The notes under the pieces: model-generated | What the model was told of the DNA's origin: nothing | The model's database searches: none | The model's input: the letters and a program-made list of their open reading frames with translations, nothing else | Part shown: positions 25,575 to 34,937 of the stretch, in pieces | Position numbering within the stretch: position 1 is the first letter of the stretch | Layout: each line of letters starts with the position of its first letter | Program-made: the position numbers and the translations under genes | NCBI RefSeq assembly: GCF_017353185.1 | Contig: NZ_JAFMYV010000003.1 | Span: 434,001-498,000, forward strand | Direction of reading: 5' to 3' | Source: Fibrella rubiginis | GTDB lineage: Bacteria; Bacteroidota; Bacteroidia; Cytophagales; Spirosomataceae | DNA: 64,000 nucleotides

Positions 25575-25814
25575 AGGGCAATAGGTGAATAACGGATATG
25601 TCTCTGTAACACGCTGCAACTGAACGTGGTTGGCTCTGGCGTTTTAAATTATTGCGCAACGAAACAGTTTGGCCAACGATTTGCGGCTGACAAAGCATGA
25701 GGCGCACTTAGGGAACGGTAGCAGAATAGTGATAACTACCCGACTACCTACCTTATCTTTGTTGTGCAGCCTGTCTTTATCCACCAGACTGAGCTGCGGC
25801 TCTGCGCTTGCGCT

Positions 25815-27461
25815 ATGCCTTTTTTAGATCCTTACACGGCCGTGCTCGACACCCGTGCGGCGGCCCATCTACTGCGCCGGGCCACGTTTGGGCCAACCCA
25901 GGCTGAGATTACCCAGTTTACGGGGCTGACTGCCGCCCAGGCCGTTCAAAATCTTCTCAACAACGCCGTTACCACGCCCCCACCGCCCGTGGAAATGGAC
26001 GAAACGGCAGCAAATCCCGGCCAGCCATTTCTGGATAAACCTTTCAACGGCGACCGTAATTTTCAGTTCGGTCAGTTTATAAAATACTGGTGGCTGGGCC
26101 TGATGACGCAGCAGACCGCCCCCCCGTCGCTGCTGGACAAGCTCACGCTTTTCTGGCAAAATCACTTCGTCACTACCCGCGAAGTGGTCGACGATTACCG
26201 GTTCGTGGATCGCTACCTGCGGCTCTTGCGAGCCAATGCGCTGGGTAATTTTCGCACGTTTGTGACGGCCGTTACCAAAGACCCGGCCATGTTGCGGTAC
26301 TTAAACGGCAATGAGAACGAGGCCGGTAAACCCAACGAAAACTATGCCCGTGAACTCCAGGAGCTGTTTACCTGCGGTGCGTTCGACCCGGCGGGCAACA
26401 AAAATTACACCGAAGACGACGTGAAAACCGCCGCCCGCGTGCTGACCGGCTGGCAGTATACCAACTTCTGGACGGTGGGCTCTACTTCGTTTGATACTGT
26501 GTTCGTGCCCGCCAAGCACGACACAACGGCCAAGACGTTTTCGGCCAAATACAACAGCACCACCATTGCGGGCCGAAGTGGAGCCACGGCGGGCGATCTG
26601 GAACTGGCCGACCTGGTGACGATGCTGCTGAATCATCCACAAACGGCCAAGTTCATCTGCCGCAAGCTTTACCGATGGTATGTAAACCCCAACGTTACGC
26701 CTGACATCGAGACCAACATCATCGAGCCACTGGCCCAATTTTTCGCCTCGGCGGGCAACAACTGGGCCATTCAGCCGGTGGTAGTGAAGCTGCTGAACAG
26801 CCAGGCCTTTTTCGACGAAGCTAACCGGGGAGCCATCGTGAAATCGCCCGCTGAACTGCTGCTGGGTTCGGTGCGGTTTTTCAATCAGCCCGTGCCCAAT
26901 ATGACTACCGACTACGTGGCCTTTCGGAAACTATTCGAGTTTTTGCACTGGCGGATGCAGAATCTGCAAATGAATACGCTCGACCAGCCCACGGTCTTTG
27001 GGTTTGAGCCGTATTTCCAGACGGGCTACACCAAGAACTGGATGAACACCACCACCGTGGCCCTGCGCAACGATTTCACCGACGCGCTCATCTGGCGGTG
27101 GTATGAGGTGAAGCCCGGCTACAATCTGGGCGTGGATGTGCTGGCCTGGGCTACGTCACTACAACCCGACTTCGCCAACGTAAAATCGACCACCAACCCC
27201 ACCGGCACCGACCCCATTTCGTGTGTGCAGGTACTGGACGCCTTCTTGGTTAACCTGTTTGCTACCAGCCTCTTTCAGACCCAGAAGGACTTTCTGATCG
27301 ACAAAATTATGATGCAGGAAATCCCCCGTACGTCCTGGAATTTCGAATGGAATGCCTACCGCGCTGACCCTACCAACTCATACCGCCGCAACGTGCCTAC
27401 CTGGCGATTGCAAAACCTACTGCGCTACCTCCTCCGCATGGCGGAGTATCATGTGTTTTAA
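25815..27461 (+). CDS. DUF1800 family protein
   Basis: A 548-residue protein. ATG 25815 gives the family N-terminus (AAHLLRRATFGPT at about 17-29). Other DUF1800 hallmarks are LTLFWQNHFVTT, NENYARELQELFT, EDDVKTAARVLTGW and KFICRKLYRWYV. DUF1800 proteins are almost always paired with a DUF1501 gene, as here, and are usually exported; their biochemical role is not established. No clear signal peptide is visible with this start. It is followed by a long hairpin and the DUF1501 gene. Confidence 0.9.
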   Translation: MPFLDPYTAVLDTRAAAHLLRRATFGPTQAEITQFTGLTAAQAVQNLLNNAVTTPPPPVEMDETAANPGQPFLDKPFNGDRNFQFGQFIKYWWLGLMTQQTAPPSLLDKLTLFWQNHFVTTREVVDDYRFVDRYLRLLRANALGNFRTFVTAVTKDPAMLRYLNGNENEAGKPNENYARELQELFTCGAFDPAGNKNYTEDDVKTAARVLTGWQYTNFWTVGSTSFDTVFVPAKHDTTAKTFSAKYNSTTIAGRSGATAGDLELADLVTMLLNHPQTAKFICRKLYRWYVNPNVTPDIETNIIEPLAQFFASAGNNWAIQPVVVKLLNSQAFFDEANRGAIVKSPAELLLGSVRFFNQPVPNMTTDYVAFRKLFEFLHWRMQNLQMNTLDQPTVFGFEPYFQTGYTKNWMNTTTVALRNDFTDALIWRWYEVKPGYNLGVDVLAWATSLQPDFANVKSTTNPTGTDPISCVQVLDAFLVNLFATSLFQTQKDFLIDKIMMQEIPRTSWNFEWNAYRADPTNSYRRNVPTWRLQNLLRYLLRMAEYHVF

Positions 27462-27613
27462 GGAGGAGGAAAGGAGGAAGGGTTGTAACACGGAGCTACA
27501 CAGAGGATTCACGGAGGCACACGGAGGTTTATTTTTTGACCCGAATATTAGAAAGCTCTATGTGCCTCCGTGAATCCTCCGTGTTACAACCCTTCCTCCT
27601 CTCCCCCTTCCTC
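27461..27613. repeat. Intergenic inverted repeat G (~55-bp arms)
   Basis: The left arm (27461-27532) and right arm (27560-27613) pair along AGGAAGGGTTGTAACACGGA and GGATTCACGGAGGCACA, with an 8-9-base insertion (CTACACAG) in the left arm. CACGGAG recurs every 8-11 bp. The left arm starts in the DUF1800 stop codon and the right arm ends 20 bp before the DUF1501 ATG. Confidence 0.9.
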
Positions 27614-27632
27614 CGTTTTTCCTTTCCTTCTC

Positions 27633-29156
27633 ATGAATCGTAGAAACTTCCTCGCCGCTGCGTCGGCCTATACGCTGCCGGTGATGCTCAATGGCTTTGA
27701 GCTAAAGGCCATGACCGGGCAGTCGGCATTGGTGCAATCGCTGATGGCGAGTGGAGCCGTGCAGGATAGCCTCGTGTCTGACCGGGTGCTGGTGATTGTG
27801 TACCTAAACGGGGGAAACGATGGACTGAATACCGTCATTCCCGTTGACCAATATGCCACCTATCAATCGCTTAGGAGTAACATTGCCCTGCCGCAAAATA
27901 CACTGCTGCCTTTAGATGGCACGTCTACGATGGCCTTCCACCCATCCATGACCGGCATGCGCGACCTGTATAATTCGGGGCGGCTCACGGTACTTAATTC
28001 GGTCTCCTACCCCAACCCCGATCAGTCGCACTACCGGTCGACGGATATCTGGATGACAGCCGCCGACGCCAACGTAAACCTGACCACGGGTTGGTCGGGG
28101 CGGTATCTGGAAGATCGGTTTCCAGGCTATCCGGTGGGCTACCCCAACACGCAGATGGAAGACCCGCTGGCTATTCAGATCGGCTACAACGTCTCTACGG
28201 CGTTGTTGGGCAGTCAGCAGTCGATGGGCATTGCCATCAACGACCCGAAGAGTTTTTATGAACTGGTGGGCGCAGGCGGCAGCGTATCGCCCGCCGACGT
28301 GCCAGGTGGTGAGGCGGGCAATCTCATCACGTTCATCCGGCGGCAACAGGCGTTGGCAGTAGGCTACGCAGGCGAAATAAAAAATGCTTTCGACGCGGGG
28401 CAAAACCTGAGCACATACCCCGCCGAATCGGTACACAATGACCTCTCCGACCAGCTCAAGATCGTGGCGCGGCTGATTCACGGAGGCCTGAAAACCAAAA
28501 TATACTTCGTCTCGCTGGGCGGTTTCGACACCCACTCGGGGCAGATTCTGTATAACGACCCCCGCATTGGCCCCCACGCTGATTTGCTGGGCAAACTGTC
28601 GGCGGCACTGTGGTCGTTTCAGGAAGATTTGCGTTTGCAGGGCACTCAGGATCGGGTGGTAGGCATGACCTTCTCCGACTTCGGGCGGCGAGCCAACTCC
28701 AACGCCTCGGCGGGTACAGACCACGGCGTGGCGGCTCCGCAATTTATGTTTGGCACGGCCATGAAGCACCGCACCCTGGGCCAGAATGCCAACCTCTCGG
28801 ACCTGATTGTGAGCTACGGCAACAACAAAGACATCAAAATGCAAATCGATTTCCGCCGCATCTACGCCGACATTCTGAAGGACTGGTTCGGCGCGGGGCA
28901 GCCCAAAACCGATTCGCTGCTGCTCCACAATTTTCCCACACTCTCCATCTTCTCAGACGTCTGCGAAACCGTGGCCTCCGGTGCCTGGACCAACCCCGCT
29001 ACCTGGACCGTGGGCCGCGTACCCACCGCCACTGAAAACATCCGCGTCAACGCGGGTCACGTAGTCACGCTGGGCCAAAACACCACTGTCCGCTCACTGA
29101 AGCTCTACGGCAAAATCACTTATTCGCCGGGGGTACGGTTACGTATTACGGGGTAA
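27633..29156 (+). CDS. DUF1501 family protein, Tat-type signal, extra C-terminal domain
   Basis: A 507-residue protein. ATG 27633 starts a twin-arginine-like leader (MNRRNFLAAASAYTLPV). The sulfatase/alkaline-phosphatase-like DUF1501 core shows VYLNGGNDGLNTVIP, SYPNPDQSHYRSTDIW, SLGGFDTHSGQ and MTFSDFGRRANSNASAGTDHG. After the usual end of the core (near 440) a cysteine-containing beta-rich extension follows (CETVASGAWTNPATW...RVNAGHVVTL), resembling the G8/pectate-lyase-like beta-helix caps seen on secreted Bacteroidota proteins. It is paired with the DUF1800 gene upstream. The gene overlaps the next, convergent gene by 11 bp. Confidence 0.88.
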   Translation: MNRRNFLAAASAYTLPVMLNGFELKAMTGQSALVQSLMASGAVQDSLVSDRVLVIVYLNGGNDGLNTVIPVDQYATYQSLRSNIALPQNTLLPLDGTSTMAFHPSMTGMRDLYNSGRLTVLNSVSYPNPDQSHYRSTDIWMTAADANVNLTTGWSGRYLEDRFPGYPVGYPNTQMEDPLAIQIGYNVSTALLGSQQSMGIAINDPKSFYELVGAGGSVSPADVPGGEAGNLITFIRRQQALAVGYAGEIKNAFDAGQNLSTYPAESVHNDLSDQLKIVARLIHGGLKTKIYFVSLGGFDTHSGQILYNDPRIGPHADLLGKLSAALWSFQEDLRLQGTQDRVVGMTFSDFGRRANSNASAGTDHGVAAPQFMFGTAMKHRTLGQNANLSDLIVSYGNNKDIKMQIDFRRIYADILKDWFGAGQPKTDSLLLHNFPTLSIFSDVCETVASGAWTNPATWTVGRVPTATENIRVNAGHVVTLGQNTTVRSLKLYGKITYSPGVRLRITG

Positions 29157-30120
29157 GAGCCTGTATATCCTGGGGGCCTCTGATAACGTCGACAATGCCA
29201 GACGAGAGTTCAGCTTCGGGCCAGGCATAGATCATCTGTCCTTCCAGTAACGGCTTGACCGGATTGACAAAAGCGCGTATCTGAAACCGTACACCTATAC
29301 TGCTTTTATCACTGTTACCGGTATAGATCGGGACTCTCCAAGTACCATCATCGGACACCATGGCCGGATCCTGAACGTAATACTCAGGATGTTTTGGGTT
29401 GCGAATGACAAGCCAAACGAGCTCCGCATGAGCTACTTTTCCTTGAGCAATCATAATCCGGGGGACGGTCATACCACTGGTTGGGCTGGTAATGACCAGG
29501 CCACTCGGCGACAACGTTGAGCGGTAGTATTTAACCGCTGCATAGGCAAGCAGGCCCGCACCGCTTACCAAGGCAGCCACAAGCAGGTTACGCCGGCTAA
29601 CCCGGCCGATGAAAGGCTTGTCTGTGGGTATTGTCGCTGGCTGAGGTTCCTCTGGTACTATATGGGGGCGCGCCGTTTCGGTGGTTATATTTCTCGGCTT
29701 TCCCCAGGCGTATAAATAGCAGGCGTTGATGACCTTTTCGTCTTTAAGGATATACCCTTCGTGGAAAACTTTGGCAAATACTTTTGTGCTGGGAATAGCC
29801 GCTATCGCCTCCTGCATGTCAGCCTGCCCATGACTACTTAACTCTTCCTGGAAGGATTTGCGTAAGTGCTCGTAGGGTACCGGATAACTATTGAATTTGA
29901 GCACCGGGTACTTTCCCGGTTTCGCCAAACGGTACGATTCGTACTTTTTCCTGATGCCTTCTGTCAGGATAAGCATTTCACTATCAGTCATGTAAATCAG
30001 ATTTCGGGTGCGGGTATAAAGAAGGAATAAAAAAAGGAACAAAATAGGAATAAGCCATACATACCTGCCGGTAGTCAGGCAAATAGTTTTGCCCGGATGC
30101 TCATGGTCATCAACCGCCAT
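29146..30120 (-). CDS. Membrane protein of unknown function with C-terminal Ig-like domain
   Basis: 324 residues from the upstream ATG; an internal Met44 (29991) is an equally possible start and would remove a first hydrophobic stretch (20-35). From Met44 a soluble domain of ~100 residues (ESYRLAKPGKYPVLKF...AWGKPR) is followed by a Pro/Thr linker, one membrane helix (about 177-195) and a beta-sandwich-like domain (LVITSPTSGMTVPRIMIAQG...WRVPIYTG) that resembles bacterial Ig-like folds. I do not recognise the N-terminal domain. It may be an inside-sensor/outside-binder, which is inference from topology only. Its 3' end overlaps the DUF1501 gene by 11 bp. Confidence 0.7.
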   Translation of the reverse strand: MAVDDHEHPGKTICLTTGRYVWLIPILFLFLFLLYTRTRNLIYMTDSEMLILTEGIRKKYESYRLAKPGKYPVLKFNSYPVPYEHLRKSFQEELSSHGQADMQEAIAAIPSTKVFAKVFHEGYILKDEKVINACYLYAWGKPRNITTETARPHIVPEEPQPATIPTDKPFIGRVSRRNLLVAALVSGAGLLAYAAVKYYRSTLSPSGLVITSPTSGMTVPRIMIAQGKVAHAELVWLVIRNPKHPEYYVQDPAMVSDDGTWRVPIYTGNSDKSSIGVRFQIRAFVNPVKPLLEGQMIYAWPEAELSSGIVDVIRGPQDIQALTP

Positions 30121-30309
30121 GGCAAATCAGCTCGCTTAGCTTTCCGCCTCTACCACACCTGTAAAGTCTATGAAACAACAGTACACCTTTCTCTCGATGC
30201 CTGTCAGTACTTGAAGGCGAATGCCCCCCCAAACAGTCCCGTAGGGATAACGAGGGAAGCCTATTTCACAACATTGAAACCCGTCTCATTAGACGTTGAC
30301 GTCAACCTT

Positions 30310-30891
30310 TCACACCCGTTTCCCGAACAGCCCCTTTCGCTTCTTTACCGGCTCCTTTTTCTGCGGAACGGCTTTGGGTTCGGGTACTCTTGCCAGCGTG
30401 GCGAGCTGGCGGCTTTTGATGGCGTAGGTTAGCACGGGCGTGGTGCCTTGCCCGCCGGTTTTGCCGGGGCGCACGTCGGAGAAATAGAGCGCGAAGCCAA
30501 TGCGGTCGGGGTTGGTCAGGAAGGTATAGATGGTGGTGATCAGGTTATTCTCTACCGAAAATTGCGTTGTCAACTGATCGCCTATCTTACTGGCTTCCAA
30601 CACAATGCCATCTTTTTCGTCGATCTGATATTTACCAGCGGCGGCATCAACGGCTACGAGTTCATAAAGCCGGGCGGCCTGTTGGCCATATTGAATCGTG
30701 AACGTGTATCGGTTTTGGACACCCCGCAATGAGTCGAGTATAATGCGCATGGGCACCTGTTGCGGATTTGGGCTACCCACCGGTGTGATCTGAAGTGTGC
30801 CCTGCCAAACACCGAGATGGCTTTTGGGAAACGACAATTGAGCCTTGGCCGTACCGGTGATCAGCAGAAGAAAGAAAATTAGGTAGCGCAT
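30310..30891 (-). CDS. Secreted protein of unknown function
   Basis: A 193-residue protein with a signal peptide (residues 1-17, ending AKAQ). The mature part is beta-rich ([29 protein letters not shown]), resembling small lipocalin/DUF-type beta-barrels. It ends in a Lys/Pro-rich tail ([18 protein letters not shown]). I recognise no family. It is divergent from the M13 peptidase gene; the 189 bp on its 3' side up to the next gene hold nothing I can interpret. Confidence 0.7.
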
Positions 30892-30932
30892 AACGTGTGG
30901 GTAAGGGCGGCACAGGGGGCCGGATTTGTTTG

Positions 30933-30940
30933 TAAATTTG
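30933..30940 (+). promoter_or_regulatory. TAnnTTTG -7 element of the M13 peptidase gene
   Basis: TAAATTTG matches the Bacteroidota -7 consensus exactly and lies 31 bp upstream of the ATG. No TTG at the expected -33 spacing is visible, so the promoter is only partly supported. Confidence 0.4.
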
Positions 30941-30971
30941 GTAAGTAAACCGAATTTCTTACGTCCCGTTT

Positions 30972-33041
30972 ATGAAAAAACAGTTTCTTCTGGCTGCCGC
31001 TTTTGCTTCGGCAGTGAGCGGTGTAGCCTCGCCGCCCAAAACACCGGTCCGCAAGCCGCAACCCGCCGGATCAGCCGCTACGTCATCGGCTGCGCCCGTC
31101 CGCAAATTCATCGACCCGGCCAACATGGACAAGCAGGTGAAGCCGGGCGACGATTTCTACGAATATGCCAACGGCAACTGGCTCAAAACCAGTAAAATTC
31201 CCGACTCGAAAACCTCGTGGGGGAGCTTCACCGAACTCCGCGAACGCAGTGTGGAAGCCATGCGCACGTTGCTCGACGAGGCGGCGAAAAATCCACAAAA
31301 AGGTCGTTTGCAGCAAATGGTGGGCGATTTCTACGCCAGCGGCATGGACAGCGTCACGATTGAAAAGCGCGGTTGGGAACCCCTCAAAGGTGATTTTGCC
31401 CGCATCGACAAACTCAACTCGCTGCCCGCCGTGCTGGATGAACTGGCCCTGCAACGTCGGCAGAGCAACGGCATGCTGTTTGGCTTTTTTGTGGCGCAGG
31501 ACCGCAAAAACGTCAACAAGTATTTGCCCCAATTCGGGCAGGGCGGCACCACGCTTCCCGACCGTGACTATTACTTGAAAAACGACGCCCGGAGCACCAA
31601 AATCCGCGCTGCCTACCGCGACCATTTGACCAAGATGTTTGGTCTTATCGACGATGCACAGGCGGCGCAGGATGCCGACAAAATTATTCAGCTTGAAACG
31701 GCCCTGGCCCGTGCGCAGATGGCCCGCGTTGACATGCGCGATCCATACAAAACGTATAATAAGCTGACTATTAGCGGCTTTAATGCGATTACGCCGCACA
31801 TCAACTGGACCGATCACATGGCCAAGCTGGGTGCTACGGGGCAAGACACGGTGCTGGTGAGTAACCTGAATTTCTTCAAAGCCGTCGACAGCCTGCTGGT
31901 GGCTACGCCCATCAATGACATCAAAACGTATATGCGCTGGAACCTGCTAAAGGGAGCCGCGCCGTTTCTGAGTTCGCCGTTCGTGAAGCAGAATTTTGTG
32001 TTTACCAGAGAGTTGACCGGGCAAAAGCAGGAAACGCCCCGCTGGCAGCGCATGAGCAGCCTCATCGACGGTACGCTGGGCGATCTGCTGGGGCAACTGT
32101 ATGTGCAGAATAACTTCAAGCCCGAAGCCAAAAAGCGAATGCTTACGCTGGTTGATAACCTCGAAGCGTCGTTTAAAGAGCACATTTCGGGGCTGGAGTG
32201 GATGAGTGCCGATACGAAAAAGAAAGCCCTGAACAAGCTCGTGTCGTTCAAACGTAAAATTGGCTACCCCGACAAGTGGAAGACCTACGACGGCGTGACA
32301 ATCCGGCGCAACGATTTCTACGGTAACGTAGAAGCTGCCGGGCAGTGGGCCTACCAGTATATGGTGAACCGCCTGGGCAAACCCGTTGACCGCACGGAAT
32401 GGGGCATGACGCCACCGACGGTGAATGCCTACTACAACCCCGTCAACAACGAGATCGCGTTTCCGGCAGCCATATTGCAGTTTCCCTTCTTCGATGCTGA
32501 CGCCGACGATGCCATCAACTACGGCGGCATTGGCGCGGTGATTGGTCACGAAATGACCCACGGTTTCGACGATTCGGGCCGCCAATACGATGCCGACGGC
32601 ACCCTCCGCGACTGGTGGACGGCAGACGACGCGACGAAGTTTAAGCAGCGCGCCGGACAGGTGGAGGCCCAGTTTTTCGGCTACAAAGTACTCGATACAC
32701 TGGCCGTGAATGGTAAACTGACCCTCGGCGAGAACCTCGCTGACCTCGGCGGGCTGGCCATTGCCTATGATGCGTTTAAGAAAACCCCCCAAGGCAAGGG
32801 CAACACGGCCATTGACGGATTCACGCCCGATCAGCGGTTTTTCCTGTCGTGGGCACAGATCTGGCGCATTAAGGTTAGGCCAGAAACGCAGGCGCAGTTG
32901 ATCCTCACCGACCCCCATGCCCCCGGCCAATACCGGTGCAACGGCCCGATTACCAACCTCGACGCGTGGTACCAGGCCTTCAACGTGCAGCCCGGCAACA
33001 AGCTCTACAAAGCCCCCGATCAACGCATTCGGGTGTGGTAA
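30972..33041 (+). CDS. M13-family (neprilysin/PepO-like) zinc metallopeptidase
   Basis: A 689-residue protein with an N-terminal export signal (about 1-20) and an Ala/Pro-rich spacer. The M13-N domain starts at DPANMDKQVKPGDDFYEYANGNWL. The catalytic M13 domain carries HEMTH at 526-530 (zinc ligands His526 and His530, catalytic Glu527), the third ligand Glu587 in ENLADLGG, and the substrate-binding NAYYNPVNNEIAFPAAIL. Members degrade small extracellular or periplasmic peptides. It is likely exported and monocistronic, followed by hairpin H and a separate terminator. Confidence 0.95.
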   Translation: MKKQFLLAAAFASAVSGVASPPKTPVRKPQPAGSAATSSAAPVRKFIDPANMDKQVKPGDDFYEYANGNWLKTSKIPDSKTSWGSFTELRERSVEAMRTLLDEAAKNPQKGRLQQMVGDFYASGMDSVTIEKRGWEPLKGDFARIDKLNSLPAVLDELALQRRQSNGMLFGFFVAQDRKNVNKYLPQFGQGGTTLPDRDYYLKNDARSTKIRAAYRDHLTKMFGLIDDAQAAQDADKIIQLETALARAQMARVDMRDPYKTYNKLTISGFNAITPHINWTDHMAKLGATGQDTVLVSNLNFFKAVDSLLVATPINDIKTYMRWNLLKGAAPFLSSPFVKQNFVFTRELTGQKQETPRWQRMSSLIDGTLGDLLGQLYVQNNFKPEAKKRMLTLVDNLEASFKEHISGLEWMSADTKKKALNKLVSFKRKIGYPDKWKTYDGVTIRRNDFYGNVEAAGQWAYQYMVNRLGKPVDRTEWGMTPPTVNAYYNPVNNEIAFPAAILQFPFFDADADDAINYGGIGAVIGHEMTHGFDDSGRQYDADGTLRDWWTADDATKFKQRAGQVEAQFFGYKVLDTLAVNGKLTLGENLADLGGLAIAYDAFKKTPQGKGNTAIDGFTPDQRFFLSWAQIWRIKVRPETQAQLILTDPHAPGQYRCNGPITNLDAWYQAFNVQPGNKLYKAPDQRIRVW

Positions 33042-33050
33042 TCGCGTAGC

Positions 33051-33119
33051 TTCAGTATGCCTGGGGTATTCTCAGGGCGGGAAACTATCCCACCCTGAGA
33101 ATACCCCAGGCATACTGAA
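33051..33119. repeat. Intergenic inverted repeat H (32-bp arms)
   Basis: Arms 33051-33082 and 33088-33119 pair at 31 of 32 positions (TTCAGTATGCCTGGGGTATT...) around a 5-base loop, 10 bp after the M13 stop codon. There is no heptamer substructure in this one. An independent terminator follows at 33182. Confidence 0.92.
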
Positions 33120-33181
33120 ACGTACCTTGGCCATCCAGATTGACCTCAGTTCAAATGATTGCTACCTTTAATCGTAAGAGG

Positions 33182-33210
33182 AGCCACTGCCCAACAGACA
33201 GTGGCTTTTT
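33182..33210 (+). terminator. Intrinsic terminator
   Basis: The hairpin AGCCACTG/CAGTGGCT is followed by a T-run, located between hairpin H and the transglutaminase gene. Confidence 0.85.
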
Positions 33211-33252
33211 GTTTCCCTTAACAAGTCTCAACCACCTTCAATACCCAGCATC

Positions 33253-34053
33253 ATGAAATTAGTGGCCGGCTGCTCGCTCCATTTCGAGGTACAGGACGAA
33301 TCGCCCCTGGTGCTGATGTTGCGGCCCCGGTCGGGTGCTGGTCAGTGGATCATCAGCGAAACCTACGACCTGGTGCCGCCTGTGCCGGTAGTCGAGTATA
33401 CCGACCTCTACGGCAACCTGTGCCAGCGCATGACCGCCCTGCCGGGGCCATTCGAGATTCACACCGAAGCCACGGTACAAACAGCCGAAGACATCGACGT
33501 AGACCCCGGTGCGCCGCTGACACTGGTGCAGGACCTGCCCGACGATGCCCTTTTGTTTGTGATTCCCAGCCGCTATTGCCCGTCCGACCAGCCTGCCATC
33601 AGCAAAAAAGCGATGGAGATCGTGGCTGACGTGACCCCCGGCTACGATCAGGCCGAAGCTATCCGACGGTGGATCAACACGAACATAGCGTACCAGTACG
33701 GCGTGAGCGACGCCACCACATCAGCGCTGGATACGCTGCAACACGGTAAGGGTGTATGCCGCGATTTCACGCATCTGGGCATTTCGTTTTGTCGTAGCCT
33801 GAGCATTCCCGCCCGCATGGTAGTAGGTTATCTGTACGACCTGAAACCCATGGACCTCCACGCCTGGTTCGAAGCTTATGTGGGTGGACGCTGGTATATT
33901 TTCGATGCCACCCAGACCGAACCCAAGGGCAACCGTATCACCGTAGCCTATGGACGCGACGCTGCCGACGTGGCGTTTATGACCCAATTTGGCCCCATGA
34001 CCCTCACCCGCATGGACGTGTGGGTACGCACTGATGATGGCACCGACGAGTAG
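33253..34053 (+). CDS. Transglutaminase-like cysteine protease-fold protein
   Basis: A 266-residue cytoplasmic protein. The C-terminal transglutaminase-like domain has the complete Cys-His-Asp triad: Cys169 (GVCRDFTHLG), His203 (DLHAWFEAYV) and Asp218 (IFDAT). The N-terminal ~110 residues form the beta-sandwich usual in bacterial members of this family. Such proteins are thought to act as peptidases or amidases on peptides; the substrate is unknown. The 3' end overlaps the next gene by 20 bp, indicating co-transcription. Confidence 0.9.
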   Translation: MKLVAGCSLHFEVQDESPLVLMLRPRSGAGQWIISETYDLVPPVPVVEYTDLYGNLCQRMTALPGPFEIHTEATVQTAEDIDVDPGAPLTLVQDLPDDALLFVIPSRYCPSDQPAISKKAMEIVADVTPGYDQAEAIRRWINTNIAYQYGVSDATTSALDTLQHGKGVCRDFTHLGISFCRSLSIPARMVVGYLYDLKPMDLHAWFEAYVGGRWYIFDATQTEPKGNRITVAYGRDAADVAFMTQFGPMTLTRMDVWVRTDDGTDE

Positions 34054-34870
34054 TATTATTGGCCTCGGCTGGCTGGGCACACCCCTTGCCGAGGCCCTCC
34101 TGGCTGCGGGGTATCAGGTGCTGGGCAGCACAACCACGCCCGAAAAAGTGGCTTTACTGAGCCAAAAAGGCATTTTAACCCACCAACTCACGCTGAATCC
34201 GCAGCCCGATGGCGGGTTAGCCCCGCTGCTCGATGCAGATGTGCTGGTGGTAAACGTTCCCCCAAAGGCAGGGCAGCACGGCGATGCGTTTCACCCCGAA
34301 CAGATGCGGCTGCTGGCGCAGGCCGTGGCCCAGTCGCGGGTGGGGCATGTGATTTACGTGAGTTCCACGTCGGTTTATCCCGAACTAAACCGCGAGTTGT
34401 TCGAGGCAGATGTGGTCACGCCCGAGCAATCGGCAGCGCCACGGCTGGTAGAGGCCGAACAGCACTGGCTGGCCTTATCGGCACAGAAAACGATTACGAT
34501 TGTGCGTTGCGGTGGCCTTATGGGCGGTCAGCGGATTCCGGGAAAATATGTAGCGGGAAAGCAGGTTGATAGCGGTGCAGTGCCAGTCAATTATATCCAC
34601 CAGACAGATGCCGTTGGGTTATTACTGGCGGTTATCGAGCAGGGATTAACGGATGAATCCATGCGGGGTACCTTCAACGCCGTAGCCCCGCAACATCCTA
34701 CTCGTGAGGCCATTTACCGGAAAAGCTGCGCTGACTTTGGCTATGCCCTACCCACCTTCGTAACACCCACCGAACCCGTACCCTTCAAACAAATCAACGG
34801 CGACAAACTCACCGCCGCCACAGGCTACGTCTTCCAGTATCCTGATCCACTCTTTTTCACGTACAACTGA
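34034..34870 (+). CDS. NAD(P)-binding epimerase-like protein (YeeZ-type extended SDR)
   Basis: A 278-residue protein with an N-terminal nucleotide-binding fold (SSIIGLGWLGTPLAEALL, residues 6-23), a VIYVSSTSVYP segment near 113 and VRCGGLMGG, as in YeeZ/YdcF-like atypical extended SDRs. The canonical YxxxK is weak, so catalysis is uncertain. It starts inside the transglutaminase gene (ATG 34034, or 34037). Its TGA stop is also the first three bases of hairpin I. Confidence 0.82.
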   Translation: MMAPTSSIIGLGWLGTPLAEALLAAGYQVLGSTTTPEKVALLSQKGILTHQLTLNPQPDGGLAPLLDADVLVVNVPPKAGQHGDAFHPEQMRLLAQAVAQSRVGHVIYVSSTSVYPELNRELFEADVVTPEQSAAPRLVEAEQHWLALSAQKTITIVRCGGLMGGQRIPGKYVAGKQVDSGAVPVNYIHQTDAVGLLLAVIEQGLTDESMRGTFNAVAPQHPTREAIYRKSCADFGYALPTFVTPTEPVPFKQINGDKLTAATGYVFQYPDPLFFTYN

Positions 34871-34937
34871 GGTAAGAGCAGAGAAGTAAGAGCCAAGAAC
34901 CAAGAGTAGGCCCACTCACTTCCTGGCTCTTACCTCA
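34868..34937. repeat. Intergenic inverted repeat I with both stop codons in its arms
   Basis: Arms 34868-34886 and 34919-34937 (TGAGGTAAGAGC / GCTCTTACCTCA core, plus a short gapped extension). Each arm begins with the TGA stop of one of the two convergent genes. The spacer continues as 7-bp units (AGAGCAG, AGAAGTA, AGAGCCA, AGAACCA, AGAGTAG). Confidence 0.85.
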
